A stretch of DNA of 64,000 nucleotides, taken from Phallusia mammillata. Taxonomy: Eukaryota; Chordata; Ascidiacea; Phlebobranchia; Ascidiidae. A program made the translations under genes and the position numbers. Each line of letters begins with the position of its first letter. Position 1 is the stretch's first letter. Positions 41,951 through 53,700 of this stretch are shown here, piece by piece. The stretch lies in the NCBI GenBank assembly GCA_003260075.1, contig QLIY01000483.1, forward strand, positions 1-64,000, given 5' to 3'. The notes beneath the pieces were generated by a model that saw only the letters and a program-made list of their open reading frames with translations, searched no databases and was not told the origin of the DNA.

Positions 41951-42157
41951 TCAAATATCATCTTGGTGCAAATCAAAGTCGCCGTTTTTCTTACTCAAAT
42001 AAAAGCCCCCTGCTGGCCTAAACAAGACGCCCCTATCATCATCATATTTATTTGCAGTTGCGTATACGGTTATTACCGGCGGCGAATGGACCATATCGGT
42101 CATCGAGTCAGCCCTTGCAAGATATTTCAGTCGCCACAAGATGCTGTTTACAAACAC
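41951..42157 (-). CDS. Possible last exon of an unidentified - strand gene
   Basis: An open frame whose end (residues after MTDMVHSPPVITVY) is hydrophilic and more GC-rich than its surroundings, with a TATCTTGCAAG acceptor-like site near 42113. No upstream exon, poly(A) signal or known family was found. It may be non-coding. Confidence 0.2.
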   Translation of the reverse strand: MFVNSILWRLKYLARADSMTDMVHSPPVITVYATANKYDDDRGVLFRPAGGFYLSKKNGDFDLHQDDI

Positions 42158-42715
42158 TATACTTTCACACCGTTACCTCAGCCGTTAGTTTGATCTGATG
42201 TGCGGAAAATCGCGCAACCCCGCTGATGTTTCGTCGCTTTAGCGGACCTCGTTGCAAAGTGGCGGTATGAACTTTTTGTTCTATTTTCCCCAAAATGCGC
42301 TTAGAAACATTTAAACGGAACAGCAATAGACATAAAGTGCCAAAGAAAACGTACCTATCTGGTGGTGCACCTATCAGATCAACGACTATGGTTTGTTTGC
42401 AAAACTATGTAAATAACAACGTCACTCCGTTTGATAACTGTTTCCTACTTCACTATGTCATGGACTTCATTAACGCACAGTTTTACACAGACCACGGATA
42501 ATGATATTGCGATCCTTTGCGAAGGTGGCATGTTGGGAATTATTGGGTGGTGCATGTATTATGCATGAAATTACGCGTGACGATGTGCACATGAATATCA
42601 TCATATCGCGGTCGGTGTTGCTCTGCACGGAATAAAAACGCCTTGTTTCGCTGTTGCATTGCTAAATGACCATCTTGCTAATGCTTCTTTATGTATTTGG
42701 TCAAAGACTTAAGAT

Positions 42716-44061
42716 ATGTCATGCATGTTCGCAAAAGTTTATTGGTAAGTTGTAGCTAAACGTTTTGTTGCAAAAGAAAATCAGAAACAAAAAATCAGTC
42801 ATCACAAACATTGAGATTTCAAAAAAATATGGAATACTTGGTAAGTAGCTCGCCAAAAGCTTGATACTAACTACCAACAGCCAGCTATTCAATTTCTGTC
42901 GGTGTAAATGCTATACAGGATTCAAGTCGCTCTGCTCGCAAATTGGAACCTTCGAGAACAGTACGGTACAAAAGAACCGATCCTAGAGCCAGCAATATTG
43001 TTTTGGGATGCGAAAGAGATAATTGGGAAACAACAAACAAGGTAGTTTTTAATGGCAATGTTTGCTGCTGTAAAAGCATTACAATAAAACCTGTAAAAGA
43101 TCATGTGGTATTTTTTGTTAAAGAGGATTTCCCTTCGGAAATTTACGTGTTCCATGGCCTATATGTCTTGTGTAACTTATAAGACACAAATGACAAACTA
43201 GCTAACTTATAAATCGCAGACAATTCAAAGGCAAGTTGTTGGTGGGAGCAGTAATCAGGGCAAAGCCGTTACTGGGGATCGTCAAATGGCGTCAACACGA
43301 AGACGAGGAATGCTCGAATCAACTCTTTCTTTTGGCAACTGTATCAACGAATGGCACACCGAATCCAAGGTGTTGTACTACTACATATTTTACTGAGAAA
43401 TTATTATAAATGTCGTCTGGCTTTGCATTCGTAAAAACTAAAAATAAAAGTGGTCTTATTTAAAACATGTTGAAATAAAATAGATTGTTACAAATTACCC
43501 TGTTAAAGAATTTTTTGTAGTAAGTTACCATCTGATTTATACAAATTGTTTCATCAAACGTTTTGTTCAATGCCATACTTTTCTACTAAGTTAAACATAA
43601 GTTATAGATATGCCGACAAGATGCTCAAGTCAGCAAGTTGGCAAAACAACCTCTTCTAGTACGTTTTTAGTTCCTCTGAGTTTTTGCTCGGGAATTGTAT
43701 TTGGTTGCAACCATAACCATCAAAAAGTCTTTCATATGTTTGTGTATTTGTTTTATCTCAGCAACACTACAACAAACACGACCTAAAAACGTGGGGACCG
43801 CGCTCAAAAATTCAGCAGGATTCGTATTCGTGGACGGAAGATCATCGACGCCAACTAGCAGCTCTCCGGGACGCAAACCACGCCCAAATTACGCCCTCAA
43901 TGTCTCCCTATGTCAAACTACCTCCTATTTATGCCAAGGCAAACGGCCACCATCAGGATACCCCGTTTGAACCGATAGGGAACGGGGGCTACCCCCAATA
44001 CGAAAGGCACCGGCGACGTTTGCCAAAACTCCCTGTACTCAGCGACGAAGATGATATATGA
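42716..44061 (+). CDS. Unrecognised four-exon protein
   Basis: I do not recognise this protein. It has no long open frame and appears only when splice sites are followed: exons 42716-42744 (donor TATTG|GTAAGT), 42885-43041 (AACAAG|GTAGTT), 43220-43369 (acceptor AAATCGCAG) and 43762-44061 (acceptor TTTTATCTCAG), ending at a TGA. All phases agree, giving about 211 residues. The product is hydrophilic with no signal peptide or membrane segment. Visible stretches include ASNIVLGCERDNWETTNK, LESTLSFGNCINEWH, KTWGPRSKIQQDSYSW and a basic-then-acidic end (RHRRRLPKLP, SDEDDI). Short W/Y/P-rich motifs like LGxxRxxWxTT resemble axonemal microtubule-associated proteins, but that is only an impression. 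The first exon is the least certain. Confidence 0.6.
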
Positions 44062-46493
44062 AGTACTGACATGAAAGTTTAATGCGCTTTTAATACGAAC
44101 TAAAATACGCTACAGGCATCAATTTATTAAAAACTGTTTGTGTACGTGTTTATTGGTACATGCAACTTTGTTGAAACCATTTTACGTTGACATTGTAAGT
44201 TGTCCTTACACGTACGGCCCATTTAATGATAGCACAATTAATGCGACGGATCACATGACCTGTACAATATCTATTGTGTACCCTAACTTATTAAACAGCT
44301 GTAAGGCAACCAAGCCCGGGTGTATATTTGTCAACAAGCATTTGTTTCGTCGAAAGCCGTTAACGCCCGGCGATTGTTTAAAGCAAACTGCATCCGCTGG
44401 TTTCGCGGAAAAACACTAACAAACAACAAACTGATAATTGGTTTGTGTTTCCTCTAACCTAGCGACAGTGCATTGAGTAAGTTTCCGCGCATATGCTTTT
44501 GTTTATTAGCAAACATCTTGTGTCTATATGTGTATTGCCCCACAATAATATATAACTTATATGCGGTCTTTACCCAAATAATTTACCCGTTTTGTAGGGT
44601 TTTGTGTTAGAAAATCTACTCCAACAAACATTTGAAAAAAATTCATCCCAAATGCAGCGCAAAGCTTCTTTTTTTGTTTTGATTTGTGGTTCCTGTTCCC
44701 CTTTCTAGAAATTGCAATTCGTTTTTTCGCAAGTCAAAGTATCATACACGACGATAGCACAGATATTTGTGGGTCAACGCAATGCCTTTTTAATCCATAC
44801 ATCATACCGAATTCGACTAATGAAAATAAAAGACATGAATTAAACATTTCCAGCCGCCCAATATCTTTTGCAGTTGCGGCCTTTCAACGCTTCTTCTCTC
44901 CCTATCGCATAAATTATTAAATTTAATGTGGCACATATCCCTACAACAACTTTAATGCACAGTCCGCCGCAACATCATCAACTTTCCCCACGCAAGGACC
45001 GTCTGAAATTACTTGGCAACTCGATACTTGCATCCTTTTTCATGGCGAAAATGTCCACTGGAGAGGTTGTCGTTCGAAGAACGCCATTAAAAATATGACT
45101 AATAAATAACTTACAGGTAAACATTTATCTTTCATATGGATGTTTTGCAGTCACTCATCGGGGCAAAATATCTCTTATGTCAGTTTTTCTTTTCTGAATT
45201 TAGATCAGTGTTATTTGCGAAAGTCATTTTGCAAAAAAAAACAGTGGGCCTTGCTGCTGTAATGGAAAAATGCTCGGTCCCTATAGTCACACTTTGTTCT
45301 GCTGTCAAAAACATGTTTTTGTAACTTGCCCTACGGTTTTTGCTTCGTAACTTGCGCAACACCCAAGCGGTTTACGTGCTCGTAACCTTTGGTTACTTCG
45401 TGAGTTCTCAAGGCAAAAGCATTGTATTCCGGCGAAGGTTATGTAAATATACAACACACGGTTATGTACAAAAACAGAGAAAAGGGGGAGAAATAAAGTC
45501 ATCTGGGTACCAACGAGGAATGCAGAAAAAAACAGCATTTTTGGTCCACAAAACCAGCTACTGTTGCAGTGAACAGCTTGTCTAAAACATTTCTAACGTT
45601 GCACTGAAAACCCGCTAAAATTTGGTATTATTTTTCTCCATTGTCGGGCGTACCTTTTTTGTACATCTATAAAACATCGCAAGAATATAGCATGAAGCGG
45701 AGAAGCACACGGTACCGCATGATAGATTGCAACAACGCTCGCAACATATAACAATTGGCAATACTAAACAATAGTCACAAAATAGTTAAATAACCGCTAT
45801 TCTAAATGGGCGGCGAGATTTCCCCAAGTTTGTCGTATTCATTCACAAAAATCAGGGTTGCGCAATGGTAGGAATGGTTTGTTCAACTTACATCTGCAAT
45901 TTGTTATAAAGCACGGAGTGTGGTTAGTTAAATTCCAGATTTTATTCCCGATTTCTTTGGTTGCCCTACGCCTTCAAAACGCATTTTGGCACCCATTATA
46001 CCACGGTAGGAGCTGAACTTAGAAAGAACTTCTCGAAAAAAAAAACACAATCAAAAAGCGGATAAGTTAGAACCGACCTAAACCGCAACAAATTTAAAAT
46101 AAACAAACGATAAAGGCATTATAAAATCGCAAAGAAACAAAACCATAAGAACTCATTCGTAGTGTAAGGCACTTATCCTAACTTCCAAACGCATTAACTG
46201 CTCTAAAAATTGCACGCACTAGATAATAGGCATTGGATGCCAGATGCAACATAATATGACTTCTCTAGGCAGTGAACACGAAAGCAACAACAGGAAACCT
46301 TTTTGTGGTAAGGTATTCGCATCGTTCCTTGTGCTGTAACAGTTCAGTATTATGTGCATGCTGAAATGCTGTATGCATGCAGTAAACAGTAATCTTCGAC
46401 TTAAGTGTACACCCACCTGGGCAGTAACGCACCACAACGTGAGCAATTGGAACATTATGGCACCCAAGAGAGTGTTTTCGCACTCTGTATGCG
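44062..46493. other. Spacer between two convergent genes
   Basis: The 3' flanks of the + strand gene ending at 44061 and the - strand Ets gene. A - strand AATAAA (TTTATT near 45939-45946) lies about 550 bp past the Ets stop at 46494. Short open frames here have no recognisable content. Confidence 0.4.
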
Positions 46494-47703
46494 CTACGGC
46501 TGTATATCACCGTTGCATGCAACGAATCTATTGTCCCGGCACAAAGCAAGACGGTGGTCTTCATTCTCCACGTCCACTTCTCTCTGATAAATTGGTTGTA
46601 GCGTGGTATTAGCATCTCTCGGGCTCGTTCTGTTGTTATTGGCGTTGGAGTTTAACCGAGTTTGGGACATTTCGGCAGCTGGCTGCTGTTCTACACCCCG
46701 CATTGCCTGATAGTGACCATTGCCGTCCATTACAGACTGAACCATTTGGCCGGCAGGTGGCGTAGCGCTGGTGCTGTGCAGATCAACTGACGGTGAGCTT
46801 CTGTTGCATGGCATGGAGTGCTGTCGTTGAATAACATGCTGCTGGTGCGACTGTTGATGTCCCTTCCTCAGATCGTCCATAGTTTCCTGCTGCTGGCCCC
46901 GCACGTTGCTGTTGTTGGAAATTCCGACGATCCATTCATCGAAGTTACCTTTAGACTGTTGAGCTGCAAGATTTACAAGCATTAGCCAAGACTTAGTAAA
47001 TATTTGTTCATAGTCTGTTGTTTGAAAATGAAACAACCAAGTTTTGTTGATCTCGCATATGTTAGTATATTAATCGAAAACCGGAAATGGGTGTGAACAC
47101 TTATGGATGTCAACATCCATATATCTCTTTTCCTCCGTGCATATTCGCCAGCTATTAGCATCAGCGAAAGGACGTGCAATAATCGAATCTCCGGCGCGTT
47201 TTGTTTACCTTCCGCGCGCGCGTTCGTTCACACCCTTTTCCGATCTGCGACGACCGAAACAAAAGCGAAAGGGCGGAGGATCGCAGGTTGTCGAGTCGAC
47301 AACGGGAAACGTCGCTCGAGTGAGACCCATTGATCAAGGTCGTTTACTCTGTAGTCAAACGGCAAATTTCTATGTTCCTTCCCGGACGAAGCCCATGTAC
47401 CTGTGCATGAAAGTGCGCCGAGCTAAACCTTACCGGCAATTTGCTGCGGCGATGGGTAGGTTCCTACATCAGCTTGGGTCACTGCGTGTTGGGCATGCTG
47501 CATGGCCGCATGTTGCTGTTGTGTCATCATGATCGAAGGTGAGTCGCTGCCCCCCTGGTGTTGTTGCGGTTGCTGTTGTTGGGGGTGGTAATGCATGGTG
47601 GGTGAAGGACCGTTGGACATAGGGGGCGTCACCCCAGCACTGGTGGATATTTCCCCGGTCTGGTGGTGGCCTGACTCCGTGGTTGGTTGCTCGTTGGTTA
47701 CGT
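46494..47703 (-). CDS. Glutamine-rich exon pair, probable C-terminal extension of Ets1/2
   Basis: Exons 47434-47703 (acceptor AATCCTACAG, donor GCCG|GTAAGG) and 46494-46963 (acceptor AATCTTGCAG), ending in TAG. They encode a His/Gln/Ser/Pro-rich activation-domain-like sequence with QQQQPQQHQ and a second Gln/Asn-rich part. The first exon needs a phase 1 donor, and TAG|GTGGAT at 48056 in the Ets exon supplies it. A separate downstream gene is the alternative. No AATAAA follows the alternative Ets stop at 47994, which favours the extension. Confidence 0.6.
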
Positions 47704-50700
47704 CTGTAGGATTTATAGAGCGGTTAGCAATGTCGCGCCCTTGGCGATTGCAATGCAGGATGTGAGTCATAACGACCTTTTAAAGCCACTTGAATGTTCA
47801 TGGTCCAACATTGTGAGACTTGTAACAAAAAATTTGTACTGTTGCAAACCCACATAAATAATATTAACTTAAATAAAAACGGTGACAGAGATAAATTTTT
47901 CCATTGATTTTTGGCATGTAAATTACCACAGCGCAAAAGACAACAAATGCCTTTAGTTACAAACAACGTTATTGCAAGAACAGCACCTCAACATTAAATG
48001 TCAAATTTATGGTGCAACATGCCTGGGGTGGCGGAGTTAACGTGAGGGGATCCACCTACTGCCCCCTGTGGGTGATGTTGGGGTGATTCTGGCTCCCTTT
48101 TCACGTCTGTATCGCTAGTGATGATTTCCTCCCCATCCTCATTAAGCGGTTTGATCCCTAACATTTTGTGAAGTTGGGTCGACGAGATTCCAAGTATTTT
48201 CTCCAGGTCATTGACATACTTGTACACGTATCGCCTAACAAAATAAAAATGTCCTTGATTTTTTTTTGATAATCGCGCCTAATTCGACTTTGTTTCTGAT
48301 ACAAGGTATGGTTACTGTACGTCAATATAAAAAAACACCCAATGGTTGTACACTACCATCGATATCTGCTACCGACGACAAATTTACACTGGAATATGTG
48401 TTAAAAACTTCCGTCTAATGCTTATTTAAATTAGATAGTTACAAAACGATTATTTGGACGTAGATAAATAAACAATTAAATATAGCCGTGTTTAAATGGC
48501 AGTCGTTAAACAACTTACAAGTTTCTGCCATACGTTGCTGTAACTTGTTTTCATGAATAAACTATCTGAATACAATTCTCTACCTTGCGCCCGATGCATT
48601 CATTTTAAATCATTTAGCTGCGAAGGATTCAGAAAAAAACATCGACCACACATTTTTTGTTAGTTATGTTTACCTACATCATCTAAATTTACTTTTTTGC
48701 AAGCCCCAGTAAAAAACACCTGTGTAACTGCAGCTTAACCTTTATTTTTTGCGCTCAAAAGCGTTCCAACGATGCCCAGCAATTTCCTGCTCGGTTACTG
48801 CTTCAATGAAAACGTGTCACAAAGATTTTCTTATACCTCTCGAAATAAAACCAACTTAACTAATACCAAATGTAGCACTCCTTGGAATGAAACAATTAAT
48901 CTCTAAACAAATACCTAATTGTCGTGCAAAGTGCGTCTAACATATAATTGGCTGCCAAGATATCAATACAGAGCAACACATCCTCGCGATGACCCCGAAA
49001 GCGTGCGCTGCCCTTCATAATTTCGCAGATACAAAACTTTACAAGTCCGTCATTGCAGGATGATGGAATGGTTATATGGTCGGTTGTGGCTAATTGACAT
49101 ACCTGGCCGGGCACTTGACTATGATGTTTTTATCGTAGTAATATCGGATTCCACGTGACAGCTTTTCGTACGTCATCTTCGGTTTGTTCTTGCGCATTCC
49201 CCATCGCCTGCGAAAAAGGGGAAATGGTTAAATAGTTCGTTTGGGCAAAAACGGCCCATTAGACTAAAACGTGCGCAAAAAGTGGATAAATAAAACAACA
49301 AAGTAATAGTGAGTAAATATTGCGTATATATAGTAAGTATAATTTACCGCTTTATGCAATGCCAAAGTATACATTATAAGTAAATTTATCCTGTATTGGC
49401 AAGAAGTATATGCAAAGTAAAATTTAATTTTGAAATGTATTATTTTCGAAATGTAAAATAAAATAGGTATTATTCTTGGTAAACTGCCAACCATCAAACT
49501 TCCAGAGAAAAAGAGTCCAACATAAGAATTTACTGATTACGAAAATGCAGTAAAAAAACACATTCCACTTGTAGCAGACAATACACTGCGTGTTATGGAT
49601 TACATAAATTCTGTGGCAGTTTGTATTCATTAAAAAGGTTGCAACAAACAAAACGTACTTGGCAACTTCGTCGGGTTCCTCCATTTTGAATTGCCAACTT
49701 TCACCCGTCCACTTGATTAAATGCTTGCACGTTGGGTCGCAGAGTAGCTCGAGAAGGAACTGCCACAGTTGGATTGGTCCGTTACCTTAAAGCGCAAAAC
49801 ACACAACAATAAAGTATTGTGAAGTATTACTGTTCGATATCCTATTACTGTTAAGCGAACTGCTATAATCCTGTCGAATTTACGCTGTAATTTACATATT
49901 GATGCAATGTTACTGTGTTCTGTGTTCAAAATTTTCGCTGTTTTACGATCGTGTGGCTTTTACAGGTTTAAAATATTTAGATTTATCCTCATGCGAAACA
50001 AATTAAAGTCAAGAAGACGTATAGGCCTGTATCAAATGGGCTACTTGCAGTATTTTTTACTAAATGTGTCTAAATTGCTTAGATGCGTTGACTATTCACG
50101 CAAAAAAATATGTGCGGTCTTAATAACTGTTTTCGTTTATCTAGTTCCTCAGTTGTTTTTGTTATTTTGATATCAATACACTTCAATAAACAAACGTTGT
50201 GGTACATGCTGTGTAAAAGTATTCCACCATGATTTTGCGGTAACCATTTATGAAACGCAAATAAAAAAGTGTGAGGAGTGGTTAGCTTATTTTGGTTTCT
50301 AAACTTGTTTTATTGAATACTTTATTGTTTATTTTTATGTAAATTTTGTTTCATTTGATTCAAAGTTTGGCACAAAGACAAGAACTTGCATTTAAACGCC
50401 ACGCGACCGGCAAGTCAGTGCAAAAAATAAAATAAAAGGGAAATTGACAATGGCTCGATCAGGCGTTGATCAACACAATGTTGAATGTTTTATTAAATAG
50501 ACAAGAAGCAGAAATTGGTTGTTTGTTGTCCAATTTCATTGAAACGCGTCTGCCAATCTGCCTAACATCTTGTTCATAACCGAGCAGCTCCTGTCTTTCT
50601 TGCGGGCACAGTTTAAGCGGATCACAATTTATTGACTATCCAACGGCAGCGCGATATTTGTTGCGGAGATTTTCTCGGTATATGTCCGGTCACGCGAAGG

Positions 50701-53700
50701 CCTATGTACTTTCCACAGGGATTTTAGCCCAGTTTTCGTCCTTTGGATTTTACCATTCACATTCCGCGTAGTTTTCCTTCGTTTATTTTTTGGATGGATA
50801 GGTTGCCATTGGATGGATAGGCTACCCTTGCAGAGAATACCCAATTTGACGCGTTTTAATTCTATGAAAAAGTGGGACTAAACTTGCGAGCTTAACCGGA
50901 AAAAAGTCTTCCCCTATAAGCAATTTTTTTCTGCTATAATTTTTAAGCTTGTCCGCACAAGATTATCTCGTTTGGTTAGTTTTTCCGCTGTTCCTTTCAC
51001 GAAACATTTGTAAAATTTGTTTTAGTTCGCTGGTAACTATTATGTTTAAAGGATATAATCAAGCGTCCGACAAATAGATTTAGAAAATTTCTGTACCAAA
51101 TAAATAATACTTGGAAAAAAAATAAAATAAAATCGCTTCTTTAGAGCGCTAAAAACGGTTATTAAGTGGGCGTTTCGTTTAATTAATAGTAAGTCAATCT
51201 ATCGCATAGACCCAAATAAACTTTGTTCCAACAACGTGCTAGCTATAGTGTCAGCGATGCGAGGAAGAAGCTCACTGGGCTAAAGAAAAACGCTAAAGAA
51301 AAAACGCGTGGCCAGCGGGTGCGGTGCAAATTGAGAAGTGAAACAGGATATTTTCATTGATTTGCCCGCGGTTTCGCCCGAAATCTTACGCTACTTCGCG
51401 AATCCTCACAAGCCGCATCCACCCAATATTCGCCGCGCAACCATCTTCAATTCCGCGAGTGCGAGAACCTCCGTCCGAACAGCGCGAAAGTTTGGGTGGG
51501 TTGGGCGGAACAGCTGCTCGCTGTGCCATGCCGCCAATATGCGTTTGTCGTTTGTTGGAATGCATTCAAATGGCTGATTTTTTGCAAAATGCACGGTTTC
51601 ATATTCTTTTACGCATGCAGTTGCTTTGTCCCCCAAATGAAAATTTCAATAATTTGGCTACAATACCTATTTATAAACATATTTTACGAAAAAATGCTTT
51701 TAAATGAATCGCAGTTTGACCTTAGTGCGCTGTATATGCAATGCTAGCAATCATAAAATTTTGTCATTCATAACAGATTCACATTACGTCTGATTCATTT
51801 ACCTCAGCAAAAAACGATTAAAATGCATGTTTATTTGTCAAACTACTGCAATCCAAATATTTCAAAAGACTATTTGCAAACCCCGCACTTCATTGCAAAG
51901 CTTAGCTGATTTGGCTTTTAATTTTTGAGCACATGATGGGGTACATAACACTGTTTCTTGGTACTGCTATAGTAGCGGCGTTTTAACCTTTAGTCGCAGA
52001 TACTTTGCTGAAACTGCAGTAACTGGATATGACAAGGGCGCAGACACCAAACATGCGTCGAAAATCAACGCTGCATGTTTCTTACTTACCCGTGTAGCCG
52101 GTGAGTTCCTGTATGTTAATAATCGGGTTGACAGCAACTGCCTCGTCGTGCAAATGAGTGTTGTCTTGTAATCGCATCTTTGCTCGTTCTGCGATGCTCT
52201 CCAATTGGTTGCGGTACTGACGGTTGAAAACAGCGGCGTGGGGGAATTTTCCCTGACTCGTGGGCACAGCGAGCGCTGCTGACCCGTCCAGGGGCATCAT
52301 GCCTTGCTGGAGGACTTGTTGATACTGGAAATGCTCGCGGTTGTAGAATTCAGCAGGGGTCATATTGGCATGTAGCTCGGAGTTGGCGAGCGGGTGTTGG
52401 GGGTAGTTCTGTGCCACAGCCGATGCTTCGGCATAAAGATACGGCATTGTCGGATGGCTCTCGGTTGGTGTTGAGCCCCTGTGCGCGTTGTAGTGGTGGG
52501 CTTCAGACATCGCAGTAGTGTGTGGGATCATTTTAAGGTCCGCGGCGTTCTGGGCCCCGTTCAGCTGGGTGTATAAGCTTTCTCCGTGCGCAGCAAGCTC
52601 GGCCTGAAATTCACTTACTGCTGCCGGAATAAGTTGTGACTGCGCGCCTTCGTAGCCCGGGTAAGAATAACCGGCGTAGCTAACGAATTGAGGCGTGGTG
52701 CTGCTGTTGGTGTACGTGCAACCTTCGCTTGTTTCGCCTAAACTGCTTCTGTGCAAAACATAGTACAGTTCAGTTCAAAAGCAGTAATTCAATAATAGAT
52801 AAGTAAGTTGCATACTAGGTCGAAGCAGTGTGCACTGGTTGCAGCTTACAGTACAATGCGTTGACAGAATTTAATTCTATAGATGCATTTTACAGTTATT
52901 TATTGGCAAAATCTTTACATTTTGATCACCTCTTCAATTCCAACAAATAATACAGAACATTTATAAGCTATTAAAAAAGTGTTCGGTGAACAAAATATTT
53001 ATAAAAATAGTAACGCGATGCTCTTAGTCTTCTGCAGAAGATGCAGTACAATTTTGCATATAACACGCAAAAACTTAAATTATATCAATACAATACAAAA
53101 AAACGCAGTCTATTCAATATCAATTCAACTTCCCATGAGGTAATGGTTGCGCAATTCGCTGAAGCTCAATCGCTATTCATTTCAACACACCTTTTATTTG
53201 CATCGGGCGAATGCTGGTGATGGGGTGTGGCAATACTTCGGGAGTATGACACAACTCCTGGTTCACGTGGATGGACGGCATTGGGCTCCTTGAACACGTG
53301 ATCTTCGGGTTGGGCGCTGGCTCCGAAGTTATAGTAGTGCTGGGCTGCATCGGCTCCGTTCAACTCCGAGGTGGAGAACGAGGCCTAAATATCACACTGG
53401 TTTTAAGGCCCAAAATGGCACTTTAAATAACTTCAAAAGATTCTGCGTTTATGGCACCAGTTTGGCGAAGGTCAAATGTGTATTTCAATTTGGAAAAAAA
53501 ATCTGTTACAACCTAGTTTAGAGATTAAATAGTTCTGGTTAAAATATCCTCGCGTTTGCATGTCTTTAACGTCGGTCGCGCCATGTGATCACTTTTGTAG
53601 TGTGTGAAGCAAAGTCGTGGCGGTGATGTGAATATACGTGCTGCATAGTCGGCATGTAGCGGAAGGGTTATTAGGAAAAATTGATTTTGTTGATGGTGCG

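Noticed and set aside
46352..47532. + strand open frames over the Gln-rich Ets exons
   Set aside because: They are antisense to exons with good splice sites and low-complexity coding content.
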